From positions 1-29,523 of the IMG/VR virus record IMGVR_UViG_3300037882_001239: a DNA stretch of 29,523 nt; one strand, written 5' to 3'. Source of the stretch: a virus. Position numbers and translations under genes: made by a program. Of the stretch, positions 15,101 through 24,002 are shown in pieces (within the stretch, counting starts at the first letter, position 1; every line of letters begins with the position of its first letter). Below the pieces are notes generated by a model. It saw nothing but the letters and a program-made list of their open reading frames with translations. It was not told where the DNA came from and made no database searches.

Positions 15101-18100
15101 TGATCACCCGGTCCCTCTCCCTCCGGAAAGGGCAGACCTGAAGCCCGCCAAGGTGGAGGTGGTGGCCATTCCTGCCAGGGACAGTCTGATCCAAGAGATC
15201 AATCGTATTCAGGATCTCCCGTACGGCGCTCAAGATGAAGCCCGGATGGCAGAGGCAATGACCCAACTAGTCACCTTCGAGGACACCAAGGCGGGGGATA
15301 TCGCCAAGCTCCGGGCTGATCTGGTGGCCCAGGGGTTCACGACCAAGCGCAAGTTTGGTGCGGAAGTATTTACTGCGCCTAAGCCGGTCAAGCCGGTTGA
15401 AGCTGCCCCTGCTCCGGGCACCCTTACCGGGTTGAAAGCTGCGGGCAAGAAGGCCGAGTTAGCCGCCATCAAGGATGCCTTAGAGCAATTCGCCAAGTAT
15501 CCGGACATGCCATCGGGGGTTCCGACGGTCCCCAAGGTTGCAGATCCCCATAACCCTGCTAGCTTAGCAGACACGGTAAGAAAGTATGTCGAGTCCAACG
15601 CCCAAGCAGATTCAGCAAGACCAGCTGGACAGAGCGGTCAAAGTAAAACGAAGTCCGAGCGTAGAGCGGAGGCAGCAGCGCTTGCGCGATTTGCTCCGAA
15701 GCTTACCGAATCCGTTCGCCAAAGAGCCCTAAAGGCGTGGGAAAGTCAGCAAGGGGGCGCGGAGCATTTCGTCCATGCGGATGGGAGTGGCAGGATAATC
15801 AAAGTCCTCTATGAGGACTCCCTCCAGAATAACGGTTCGGTATTAGAATACCTGGAGAGGATCGCGCTGGGTAACCAAGTGCTTGGGGACGACGTTCGCG
15901 TCGAGGGAACGGACGCTTCCGGCAGGTTTGTGGTAACCAGTCAACGGTGGGTTGAATCAAAAGGAGATCCCAACGACGCCACTATTCGTAAATTCCTGGA
16001 GGATGCGGGGTACCTCCCCCTAGCGGAGAACCGTTGGTTCCACCCAGCTACGGGGGTCCTCTTAATGGATGTCAACTCCGGTAATCTTCTCGTAACTGAT
16101 AAAGGGCTAGTCCCTATCGATGTGGGAACGGTCCCCGTCCAAACCTTCCGCAACTGGATTGAGGACCAGGTCGGGAAAGAGGAGATTGCCGAACCAGCAT
16201 TCTTTGGAATGCTGGCCGAAGAAGACATCGATATGGTGGTGGATGATCGGGGCCTCCTCCCACCGGCTGCGGTGGTATTCGGCTCCGCCCCTACAAAGTC
16301 AGGGCTTGAGACGATCCAGGATGCCTACGCTACCGCGAAAGAGAAGTCCGGCTCCCCCTACAATTTCATCCCCATAAGTGAGGTGGTGTTCGCTTCGGGT
16401 CTTTCCATAGAGGACGTCCACAAAGCCATTAAGGAAGGGATTGCTGCGGGAGGTGTACAGCTTTCCATAGGAGAGCCCGCCTACGCGTCTAAAGAAGTCT
16501 TGGAGGCTTCCATACTCCTGAGAGATGTAAAGATGACGCTGGTTTCTGCTCCGAAATTAGAGACTACGTTGTCAATCAGCAGACCCAACAACCCGTTCAT
16601 CCGGAATGGATTCACCAAGGCGGCGACCACTCAGGATGCCCTTGCCGTGATGGCTGTCCATGGCACTCCGGGACAACGGGAACTTGCCAGGCATCTCCAG
16701 AAAGCGGTACCTAAAAGCACTACATTCAATTTCCTCCCCGAGCTGGAATATACCTGGCCGGGCGGGAGGGTGTCCACGGATATCTCAGGGCTTTACTACC
16801 ACGATACGAACCATATCGACTTGGCAAAGAAATACCCTACCAGCGTCTTGTCTGAGGCGATGTTACACGAAGCCGTGCACGCGGCGACCGCTAGCATAAT
16901 CCATCGCACGCTTGCCGGAGACCCTACAGTTACCCCGGAACAACGTGCCGCGGTGACCAAGCTGGAGGAAGTCCGCAAGGCATTCCTGGCATGGGGGATT
17001 CACCACCGGATCGGCAATATTGGTAGGAAGGACACTCGGTTCACGGAGGCGTACGCGTTTAACTCGGTGGAGTTTCCGGCATGGGTGCTGACCAGCGACT
17101 TGCTCATGAACAGGTTCAACCTCGTTGCGTCTGATCCCGAGGCGATCATCCATAACAAGATCAGGGAACTTGTTGTGACCGGACAGATTACGCCGGAGAG
17201 GGGAACCGAGCTGGAAGAATATGCCAAACTGCTCAGATCAATGGAAGTGGCTCAGGGGGAATCCTTCCTGGGCTGGATCATCGATCTGATCGGGAAACTC
17301 ATCGGAGCCACGACCACGCCAACAATGGAGGCGGCTTTCAAAGCGTCCATGGATCTCCTCACCGTGCAAGCTGAAGTCCTCGCCGCCCAAGAGGTAGGGA
17401 CCACGTTCTCCATTGGCCGCCCTGAGATCGAGCCTTTACTGAACAAGGCCACCTTCATCAAGAACTTCAATGAGAAGGTGACCCGCCACGTGTTGGGCAA
17501 GATCTCCGCGATCGATGATAAGTGGTCTAAGAAGGTCCGGGAGGAAGAACTAGCGGGCCGTCCGATCAAGGATACCGCCGAGGTGACCCAGTCTCTCCGT
17601 CAATTGGACGCCCTTCTCCACCTGATCCCATCCCAGATCCGGGCCAAGATTGGCGGCCATATCCCCCTTTCCATGCTCCGGAAGGACGCTTCGAAAGCGC
17701 GCCTACTACGGGCCAAGCTCGAAGCGATGGAGCGGGAGCTGAAGATCTTCCTCAAGAAGAAGGAAATAGCCAAGCTAACCACGCTGGTAGAAAAGACCCG
17801 TCCAAATAACACCAAAGGTTTCGCCAAGGAACCCAAGGAACCCAAGGAAGTTGACCCGGATGCGGAGCCTAAGGTAAAGAAGGAACTCACTCCGGAAGAG
17901 ATTGAAGCGCGTGCCGTCCTGGCCGCTGGCAAGGGCAAGGTTGGTGGCCACATCGCGGAGATGCTGGACCAGATCGGGGATGTCCTCAAGTTGTCCCCGT
18001 CCGAAGCAGACGCCAAGTTGGCGGAAATAGACAAGGCGTTGAATGACCCGGACCTGGACCCCAAGACAGATGTCTCAGCGCTGGAGAGTCTCCGGTTCCG

Positions 18101-20555
18101 ACTGTCCCGATACGGCGGACTCTCTGAGGCGAGCTACGAACAAGTGGTTGATGTCCATACGGAAATCGCGGACATGATTCAGACTGGCCGGATTGAACGG
18201 GGCCAGATCGAATTCAGTAGACTGGAGCGGGAACGGCTTACCCGTGAGGCGATCATCAATCCCCTCCCTATCAAGGGAACCACGTCTAATGCCAAGGCGA
18301 AACGGCGGGAGGAAGAGGGTCAAGGATTCCTCAAGCGCACGGGACGGGCGGCGAAGGAGTTCGCCGATCTCCACATGAGCTTCGGCCAGGATTTGGATAT
18401 TGCTTTCAATGGTGCCAAGGGATTGGTCAAGGCGTTCCTTCCGAAAGTCCGGCTCTCCACCACCCGGTTCACGGACGCCATGATCGAAGCCGGGGACACT
18501 TTCGAACTCGAACTTGGTAAACTCTGGGGGATTGAACGCACGGGAGCCCTGGCGGATATGCGCACCAAGCGGGCGGTGGACCTGAAGTTGGTGGAACTGC
18601 ACGAAGCCAAGCCCACCGGGATCTCCTTTGACGGGATGGATGACCAGGTGATGGACCAAGCTGAGATGATCAACTACACGCTGATCTACGGGCAGGAACG
18701 CTACCGAAAGAATCTCGAATCGATCGGCTACACCGCCGAGGTAAACGAGCAGGTGGAAGCGCTCCTGTCCAAGGAAGCCATCCAGCTCCGGGCGTGGCTA
18801 CTCGACAAATACAAGGAAGGTTACGACCGGTTGAACGAGGTCTACGAACGGATCAATGGTGTCAAGTTGCCGAAGGAGAAGAACTACGCCCCGGTCAGCT
18901 TCACCGCTACTGATTCTAGCACTAACCTACTTGACCCTTTCAGCAAGGAGCGCCATGCGGAGTTCTTCGCAGCATTCCTTCGAGATCGGGTGTCCCACAC
19001 CAAAGCACCTGAGCGGAATTCCGCGCTGTCCGTCTATTGGGGACACACCGTGAAAGCCGAATACTATACCGCTTGGGCGGAGACAATCCAGTTTCTCCGT
19101 GGGACGCTGTCCCACCGGGACACCCGGTTGGCCGTCAAGGCCAATTCAGGCACCCATATGGATACGGTCCTCCAGACCTGGGTGAACGTGTTCACCAATA
19201 ATGGGCACGCGAAAGCCGAGGGGCACCTTGCAAGTGGCCGCTGGTTCTCCCGTGTCCGCCGTACCATGGCGATCACTGGGCTGGCTTACAATATCAGCTC
19301 GATCATGAAGCAGTTGCCCGCCTTGGTGGCCTACGGAGCTTCGGATCTGAACTTCCGCGAGGCGGTCACTCATACAATCAAGACTCTCCTGTCCGCTCCG
19401 ATCGGCAAGAGTGGCTACATGGAGATGCTCCAGAATCCGATTATCACTCGACGAATCAAGGGTGGGCACTCGATCGAAGCACGGATCGCCACCCGGTCCC
19501 ACGGGGTTGGTCCGGATATTCTATCAGATCTGTTGGAGGCTGGTATAAAACCGTTGTCCTATTTCGATGCGGCGTTGACCGCGTTTTCGGCCACCGTGAT
19601 CCAGAGCGCCCACACGGCCAGGCTCTCCGGGGACCAGCTGAATAGTCCTGAGGTGAAGGCCCAGATTCTCCGCGATTCGATCAACGAAGCGGTGAACAGC
19701 ACGGCCCAACCGATCGAATTGATGGACCGATCCCTTGTGGAGATCACCAATCAGGAAGGGATTAGCTTCATGCTGTTGATCTTCCGATCGGAGCCCCGTC
19801 AGAAATTGGCGCTCCTAATCCGGGCAATCAGTGAGCTTTCCCACGGCAAGGACGTGGAGAAGAATGCGACTACCATCTTTACCGTTGGGGTGATCATGCC
19901 TTCTATGATCTACGCCATGGGCAAGATCTTCGCCGCCCAGTTCAGGGGCGATGATGAGGAACCAACTCTGGAAGATCTGGCCGCTTCGTGGTTGGCGGGC
20001 CAGTGGTCCGGGGTGGCCTTTTTCGGGGAGGCGATCGACGCGGGCATCGCGTTGTCTTTCGGACACACCGCGTTTACTCGATCGGACAATAAGGCGCTGA
20101 CCGGCACGGTGGACTTTATTTCCGCTATCAACAAAGGCTCACTCTCTGCCGATCTGTCCGATCCGGATAAGTTCATCAAGTCTGCCAAGGTATTGGGGAA
20201 TGCAGCTGCGGGCTTGCTTGGGGGTAATTTCTCCGCGCTTCCCGTGGGCGTGCGCATCGCCGAACAGGTTCGGGGCTTTGAGAATCCCCTCACCGGTGAG
20301 AGCTTGAAAGAACGCTTTGAGAAGGAGACCAAGAAATCAGCCACCACAATAGAGAAAGAACTGTGGGGGCAGGAGACGGAACTTGACTACATTATCCGGA
20401 CTTCCACTGTGGGTGACGGTTCCCGAGCAGAGCTGATCCACCGCTCCCTACAGCGTCTTGACGACGACGAAGCGCGCGAACTCCTGCGCAAACGTTGGGT
20501 TGATATGGAACTAATTTCCGCTACCGTAGAAAAACAATTGAAGGCCCTTAAGTAA
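12150..20555 (+). CDS. Giant internal virion (ejection) protein with kinase-like and metallopeptidase domains
   Basis: This encodes 2,801 residues in one frame, about twice T7 gp16 (1,318). It lies in the gp16 position between the gp15-like protein and the tail fibre, so ejection into the host is expected. Residues 1-400 are helical; hydrophobic segments lie near 420-440, 553-570 and 2571-2597. Residues about 1185-1330 carry a divergent protein-kinase pattern: K1218 (RIIKVL), helix-C candidates E1233/E1236, D1307 and N1312 (MDVNSGN) and D1324 (PIDVG), like kinase domains known from polyvalent phage proteins. Residues about 1475-1750 carry a zincin motif, HEAVH at 1573-1577, with E1641 (SVEF) as possible third ligand. 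SIGEP, SISRP and SIGRP (1439, 1475, 1754) mark module edges. The last 800 residues resemble polyvalent-protein C-termini. I see no lytic transglycosylase motif. Confidence 0.87.
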   Translation: MPLNLSTADARRLLAQGVKETDPERKEKFRSILQNHTSERIKAGMEPYKETEQELGARWDRTKKVFAGLDQYTNPEINPNPVVPGDPEAQRRFAATSNIAYLAQTQGLDPTDAADIYPLLRGRYAQEAFGTKGDPGDEGLYGLIKGAIDKEAKVMEASNAAAGGAFTKSLATKKGDNWTSAYAEWRQENPNLFDREDKKSEKAIMGAFRSAWKEAHADTTVHRKVARTLLSELQVTKDAEGNEIKPELSEDILQTLLNGKPEDRQIVYTILQGAEKGGTIETGAIADIQTTLARSFGNMFGAAGDINMGLHSQRLESLRARLRRGGAIFKTGNDPISLANVSADELGAGSRIDLDADGNAIQRKKVTKAEDIKEITQLVGEAGNYLDVLRELRTLDQQTLNPITPTHFVSRKILHPFLEQAGTVAASIALPSMGLPTAIAEQRIQELRGRGVPLDKATTMGRLSASIEAPIEFLQTMTGLRGAKILGKVAAGTAPAKAFVKNVATTLLVENAQEAVQDATNLLIQGVGSAFSDDMSAPTKEHWKEYLGGRADTFWALLPFGLIGGGSATFNDFKQGKALLRDRRAMVAVGLDRETAVDVATTEDPVMAQAKLRQAYDDGKVGKPDPTAYNEALKGLADAHEDITIDPESGAVTLTDLTTGQSVTFPDIESAHMGREDAREVSAQDNLKAIRAVQKRFENRGQVEYAPDTLKKGESLGTRVDSGETTTEQARQRVQALALEDGHALDHYDNLPFSAFPIHAESFFNEATGRFMVRMGEEGGVKAAIEDSAETVFKNWDIAGYRTIDQYREWISQFQAINRKKFHLLDDVATATKEEVIEAMSSLAVGYAYNKSADYSFDSTLTRILRQLAELWRHATQRGALLISQFEAGVLDSDFHSAIASAAGLDAPARKRMEPVFRKRTAEQVIDDLRSDISIEVSRDTDPDPETVVADADTLRFLDAILVAVGPRADHRKAKKVKGAKPVDDHPVPLPPERADLKPAKVEVVAIPARDSLIQEINRIQDLPYGAQDEARMAEAMTQLVTFEDTKAGDIAKLRADLVAQGFTTKRKFGAEVFTAPKPVKPVEAAPAPGTLTGLKAAGKKAELAAIKDALEQFAKYPDMPSGVPTVPKVADPHNPASLADTVRKYVESNAQADSARPAGQSGQSKTKSERRAEAAALARFAPKLTESVRQRALKAWESQQGGAEHFVHADGSGRIIKVLYEDSLQNNGSVLEYLERIALGNQVLGDDVRVEGTDASGRFVVTSQRWVESKGDPNDATIRKFLEDAGYLPLAENRWFHPATGVLLMDVNSGNLLVTDKGLVPIDVGTVPVQTFRNWIEDQVGKEEIAEPAFFGMLAEEDIDMVVDDRGLLPPAAVVFGSAPTKSGLETIQDAYATAKEKSGSPYNFIPISEVVFASGLSIEDVHKAIKEGIAAGGVQLSIGEPAYASKEVLEASILLRDVKMTLVSAPKLETTLSISRPNNPFIRNGFTKAATTQDALAVMAVHGTPGQRELARHLQKAVPKSTTFNFLPELEYTWPGGRVSTDISGLYYHDTNHIDLAKKYPTSVLSEAMLHEAVHAATASIIHRTLAGDPTVTPEQRAAVTKLEEVRKAFLAWGIHHRIGNIGRKDTRFTEAYAFNSVEFPAWVLTSDLLMNRFNLVASDPEAIIHNKIRELVVTGQITPERGTELEEYAKLLRSMEVAQGESFLGWIIDLIGKLIGATTTPTMEAAFKASMDLLTVQAEVLAAQEVGTTFSIGRPEIEPLLNKATFIKNFNEKVTRHVLGKISAIDDKWSKKVREEELAGRPIKDTAEVTQSLRQLDALLHLIPSQIRAKIGGHIPLSMLRKDASKARLLRAKLEAMERELKIFLKKKEIAKLTTLVEKTRPNNTKGFAKEPKEPKEVDPDAEPKVKKELTPEEIEARAVLAAGKGKVGGHIAEMLDQIGDVLKLSPSEADAKLAEIDKALNDPDLDPKTDVSALESLRFRLSRYGGLSEASYEQVVDVHTEIADMIQTGRIERGQIEFSRLERERLTREAIINPLPIKGTTSNAKAKRREEEGQGFLKRTGRAAKEFADLHMSFGQDLDIAFNGAKGLVKAFLPKVRLSTTRFTDAMIEAGDTFELELGKLWGIERTGALADMRTKRAVDLKLVELHEAKPTGISFDGMDDQVMDQAEMINYTLIYGQERYRKNLESIGYTAEVNEQVEALLSKEAIQLRAWLLDKYKEGYDRLNEVYERINGVKLPKEKNYAPVSFTATDSSTNLLDPFSKERHAEFFAAFLRDRVSHTKAPERNSALSVYWGHTVKAEYYTAWAETIQFLRGTLSHRDTRLAVKANSGTHMDTVLQTWVNVFTNNGHAKAEGHLASGRWFSRVRRTMAITGLAYNISSIMKQLPALVAYGASDLNFREAVTHTIKTLLSAPIGKSGYMEMLQNPIITRRIKGGHSIEARIATRSHGVGPDILSDLLEAGIKPLSYFDAALTAFSATVIQSAHTARLSGDQLNSPEVKAQILRDSINEAVNSTAQPIELMDRSLVEITNQEGISFMLLIFRSEPRQKLALLIRAISELSHGKDVEKNATTIFTVGVIMPSMIYAMGKIFAAQFRGDDEEPTLEDLAASWLAGQWSGVAFFGEAIDAGIALSFGHTAFTRSDNKALTGTVDFISAINKGSLSADLSDPDKFIKSAKVLGNAAAGLLGGNFSALPVGVRIAEQVRGFENPLTGESLKERFEKETKKSATTIEKELWGQETELDYIIRTSTVGDGSRAELIHRSLQRLDDDEARELLRKRWVDMELISATVEKQLKALK

Positions 20556-23500
20556 TGATCACCACAACCGCCCGCGCAATCAGCTACACTCCCGATGGGG
20601 TTCAGACGGTGTTCGAATTTCCTTACGCGGTCATCGCTAATGAGCACCTAACAGTTACTGAAGACGGGGTGGTCGTGACCGCCTTCCTGGTTTCGGGCGC
20701 GTCGGATACTGGGGCCACAGTGACCTTCACCACGGCACCCACTGCCAACTCCGTGTTGGTGATCTCCCGGACCACACCGATTACTCAGTTGGTGGACTAC
20801 GTCCCGAACGAGGCTTTCAATGCGGAGACTCATGAGAACGCTCTCGATAAGCTCACTCTGATACTCCAGGAGTACTCGGACGATCTGGACCGGGCAATCA
20901 AAGCCCCGGTTGGGTCCACCACTCAGACCAGGATTACCACCGCATTCTACGGGAAGTTCCTCGGCTTCTCTGCTTCTGGGGACGTGGTGGCGCTAGATGA
21001 AACCGTTGGCGGCACCGGTGGGGGCACTTCTAATTTCGATATGTCGGACGCTGGGGACCTGGACGTGATCAACGTAGCAGCTACAGGAACAACCACGATC
21101 GCTATCCCTAATACTGACACGCCAGTGTTTGGCGCTATTGTTACCGCTTCCGCAGGAGCAGGATCTTACACTCACTCAATCAAACTACCCGCCCCTGGCA
21201 GCGCGGGACAGCGGGGCTTCATCCGCTTCCTAATGGACTCGGCAAGTGCGAATCCTGCCCTCCGGGTGGTGGATAACGCGGATGCTGTTGTGGCAGGCAC
21301 TCTGATTACCGCCTCGGAAGGGGAATATCGAGCGGACATTCGGGTAGTTTCGAACGGGTCTACCTGGGCGCTGGACGGGGTCACCTTCGGGGACGTTGGT
21401 TACGACCGTGCGCAAGGGATGACTTACAACGTAACCACGTGGGCCGAATTGGTGACCGCCGTTGCCGACTCGGGTAACGCCGTGATCTTCATCACCAAGA
21501 CCATAGGTGGCCCGGACCGGTTGGCGATGACGATCCCAGCCACACACCGATTGATCTTCGCCAAGGGGGCGGCGATGTCCCTCACCAACTCGTTCGATGA
21601 TGGCAACATTACGATCAATTGTGAGGTGATCACGGGGCAGAAGGATCAACTTATCTTCATCTCCGCAATGCCCGGCACGGTCACCGGATCGTTCGGCGGA
21701 CAGCCCCGTAATGTGGCGTGGTGGGATGACACCACCGCACTCTTAAACAACGCCTACCCGTCCAGTTGGCGTGAGATCCAGTGTGCTGTATGGGCGGCGC
21801 CATGGAGCACTTCGACCGCCACCCCAGTTACCATAACTGCACTCAATGATACGACGAACGTACTCACGGTTGCCGACACGAACGAGTTTCGTGCGGGTGA
21901 TATTGTTTTTCTTGTTGGTGGTACTACTGTCCCTACTGGTCTAATCAATGGAAGGCCGTACAAGGTGATCAATGCCACGGCGGGCGCGGGGACTACTCTC
22001 TCCACTTTCCAGCTCGCTGTTGGTCCTTCGGGCGTAGCCGCCCAGTCTTTCAGTGCGGGGGGTTCCCTGGACATCACCGTAGTCCGGGCGACATCCACCA
22101 CCAGTCATGAGGTAATTCTGCCTAAAGGGAACGACGCCACCTACACCTTGGCCAGGCCGATTGACATGGCCAACACGGGGGCGATCCTGGTTGGCAACAA
22201 GGGGACGATTATCACCGACGACCAGAAATCGTGGCAGGTAAACACGATTGAGAACGATCTGTACCCAGCCGGTTCAACGGTAGCTTTCACCGGGGCGACC
22301 ACGGTTGTGACGGTCACCGCGCACGGCTACACCACGGGCGACATCATCGAAATGGTGACGCTCACCACCGCTGGAAACCTCAACCTAACCGAAGCTTGGT
22401 ATGCCACCGTCACCGGAGCGGACACTTTCACTCTCGCCACCACTTATGGTGGGTCCGCTATCACCGTGGGAACAAGTGCCGGAACTTTGCGCCTTCGGGC
22501 GGGCCATGCGCCGATGGTTATTCTTGGCGAAGCTGGGCCGGGAACTTGGTCCGCCTTGCCCACTGGAATTCGAGACCTTACCCTCGATGCCAACGAGCTT
22601 CCTGGAGTCTCTTGTGTCGGGGCCCGAGGACAAATCCCCCGAGGGTCCTACGTCCGAGACTGCGAGCTGAAGAAACCTGGCCGTCACTATGTGGGCTGGC
22701 AGAAAATCTGGGCAGCTTCCCCAGGCTACGCACTGTCCAATGATGTTAGTGAGCTGGAGATTTCCAATTGTTGGATGACTGGGATCAATACAACCGGGTC
22801 CCAAGAAGCCATCCCGCTACACCTACCTGGCAATCGATGCATTGTCAGTAATTGCGAGATCGCGGGGGATGCTGCCATCTCACGTCGGATTGTCTACGGG
22901 GCTAATAAGCTTGGCTTGTCCTTCCGTGATTGCCATTGGTCAAACGCTTACCACTTCCTGGACTTCGTCAACCACGCTCAGTATCTGTCCGCCCACCTAG
23001 ACAACGTCAGCGGAGCCGCAGCAAGCGGGGCCACCGTGGAAGTCACCGACTGCACTTCGAACGTCTTCACCGCCACCGCCCACGGGCTAGCTGATGGGGA
23101 CTTGATCATGTTCGAGGGTACAGGCACCACGCCTACTGAATGGGTGGACGCCAATGGCTACATCGTGCGCGACGTTACCGCGAATACTTTCCAGGTGACC
23201 GACTTCCCGGGCGGGTCCGCGTTCGCCTTTACTAACAGCGCTAACAACTTCACCACACTTGATCCCGGCGCGGTCATCCGTTGGTCTTCCTCCCAGGCCA
23301 CCGCCAAGGTATCCGCGTATAATATTTCGGAGTTCGGCACTGGGGCGATTATCCTTGATGACACCACGGCATTCCGCGTAATCACTGGGGGTGACGATCG
23401 TATCCTCACTGCGGGCCACCGCCGGGGTGACTTCCTTTCATGGGGATCTGCGGGGTACACCGTGATCTCTGATGGAGTGGTCCGAACTCAGGTGGTCATC

Positions 23501-23701
23501 CTTTCCGAGAGGGACACCCAGTTTAGTATGCCCGTGATCGATGAAGAAATTGCTCTCATGCAGTTCAATACTACTGGTCCGGAAAGGTCCTTCGTAATCA
23601 AGATGGAGAGCGGATCGGCCACCCGATGGAAATTCATCAAAGCCAGTCTTTCTGCTGCTTCCCCCACCTGGACGGGTGAAAACACCGACCCTGAAGTCTA
23701 A
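20555..23701 (+). CDS. Tail fibre protein (T7 gp17-like N-terminus)
   Basis: This encodes 1,048 residues. Residues 1-125 match the T7 tail-fibre N-terminal domain that attaches to the tail: ISYTPDGVQTVFEFPYAVIANEHLTV, VLVISRTTPITQLVDYVPNEAFNAETHENALDKLTLILQE. The remainder is beta-rich and probably trimeric, partly a beta-helix (residues about 645-830, with GTWSALPTGIRDLTLDANELPG and related turns). Three segments, near residues 423-490, 575-646 and 825-896, share an HGYxxGDxIxF, Y-x-V, T-x-TF-x-L pattern and look like repeated small beta-barrels of the E1-FCCH-like type. The C-terminal part should carry receptor binding; no self-cleaving chaperone motif is seen. The ATG overlaps the stop of the giant ejection protein (TAATG). 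Confidence 0.9.
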   Translation: MITTTARAISYTPDGVQTVFEFPYAVIANEHLTVTEDGVVVTAFLVSGASDTGATVTFTTAPTANSVLVISRTTPITQLVDYVPNEAFNAETHENALDKLTLILQEYSDDLDRAIKAPVGSTTQTRITTAFYGKFLGFSASGDVVALDETVGGTGGGTSNFDMSDAGDLDVINVAATGTTTIAIPNTDTPVFGAIVTASAGAGSYTHSIKLPAPGSAGQRGFIRFLMDSASANPALRVVDNADAVVAGTLITASEGEYRADIRVVSNGSTWALDGVTFGDVGYDRAQGMTYNVTTWAELVTAVADSGNAVIFITKTIGGPDRLAMTIPATHRLIFAKGAAMSLTNSFDDGNITINCEVITGQKDQLIFISAMPGTVTGSFGGQPRNVAWWDDTTALLNNAYPSSWREIQCAVWAAPWSTSTATPVTITALNDTTNVLTVADTNEFRAGDIVFLVGGTTVPTGLINGRPYKVINATAGAGTTLSTFQLAVGPSGVAAQSFSAGGSLDITVVRATSTTSHEVILPKGNDATYTLARPIDMANTGAILVGNKGTIITDDQKSWQVNTIENDLYPAGSTVAFTGATTVVTVTAHGYTTGDIIEMVTLTTAGNLNLTEAWYATVTGADTFTLATTYGGSAITVGTSAGTLRLRAGHAPMVILGEAGPGTWSALPTGIRDLTLDANELPGVSCVGARGQIPRGSYVRDCELKKPGRHYVGWQKIWAASPGYALSNDVSELEISNCWMTGINTTGSQEAIPLHLPGNRCIVSNCEIAGDAAISRRIVYGANKLGLSFRDCHWSNAYHFLDFVNHAQYLSAHLDNVSGAAASGATVEVTDCTSNVFTATAHGLADGDLIMFEGTGTTPTEWVDANGYIVRDVTANTFQVTDFPGGSAFAFTNSANNFTTLDPGAVIRWSSSQATAKVSAYNISEFGTGAIILDDTTAFRVITGGDDRILTAGHRRGDFLSWGSAGYTVISDGVVRTQVVILSERDTQFSMPVIDEEIALMQFNTTGPERSFVIKMESGSATRWKFIKASLSAASPTWTGENTDPEV

Positions 23702-23718
23702 CCAACCACCACACCGCC

Positions 23719-24000
23719 ATGCTACGCGCTACACTCACTTCCGGCACCACCTCGGCCACCGCCGAAGGACGCTGCAATTCCGCCGCTGTCCAATACGGGG
23801 GGACCTTCTCAACGGGAACGGTCACCATTCACGCACGCCCAAATGGCGTGGCTACTTTTGAGGCGCTCACCGGCACCGCATTCGCGGAAGCTCAGTCCTT
23901 CGTGATCGATGTGGCGCCTACCTGGGAACTGAAAGCCATCATCACGGGTGCAGGCGGGTCCGATTCAGTCACCGTGTCCATCGATCGCATCGTTCAGTAG
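23719..24000 (+). CDS. Small beta-rich protein next to the tail fibre
   Basis: This encodes 93 residues with no signal peptide. It is Thr, Ala, Gly and Val-rich (TLTSGTTSATAEGRCNSAAVQYGGTFSTGTVTIHARPNGVATFEALTG), consistent with a single beta-sandwich. I do not recognise the family. It lies 17 bases after the tail fibre, and the lectin-like protein gene follows two bases after its stop, so an accessory fibre-tip or decoration role is plausible. The leader is rich in A and C (ACCAACCACCACACCGCC) and has no Shine-Dalgarno. Confidence 0.7.
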   Translation: MLRATLTSGTTSATAEGRCNSAAVQYGGTFSTGTVTIHARPNGVATFEALTGTAFAEAQSFVIDVAPTWELKAIITGAGGSDSVTVSIDRIVQ

Positions 24001-24002
24001 CC

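Noticed and set aside
17826-17849. Short AAGGAACCC direct repeat in the giant gene as a regulatory repeat
   Set aside because: Only two full copies and part of a third, in frame (KEP repeats) within a charged linker; ordinary low-complexity coding sequence.
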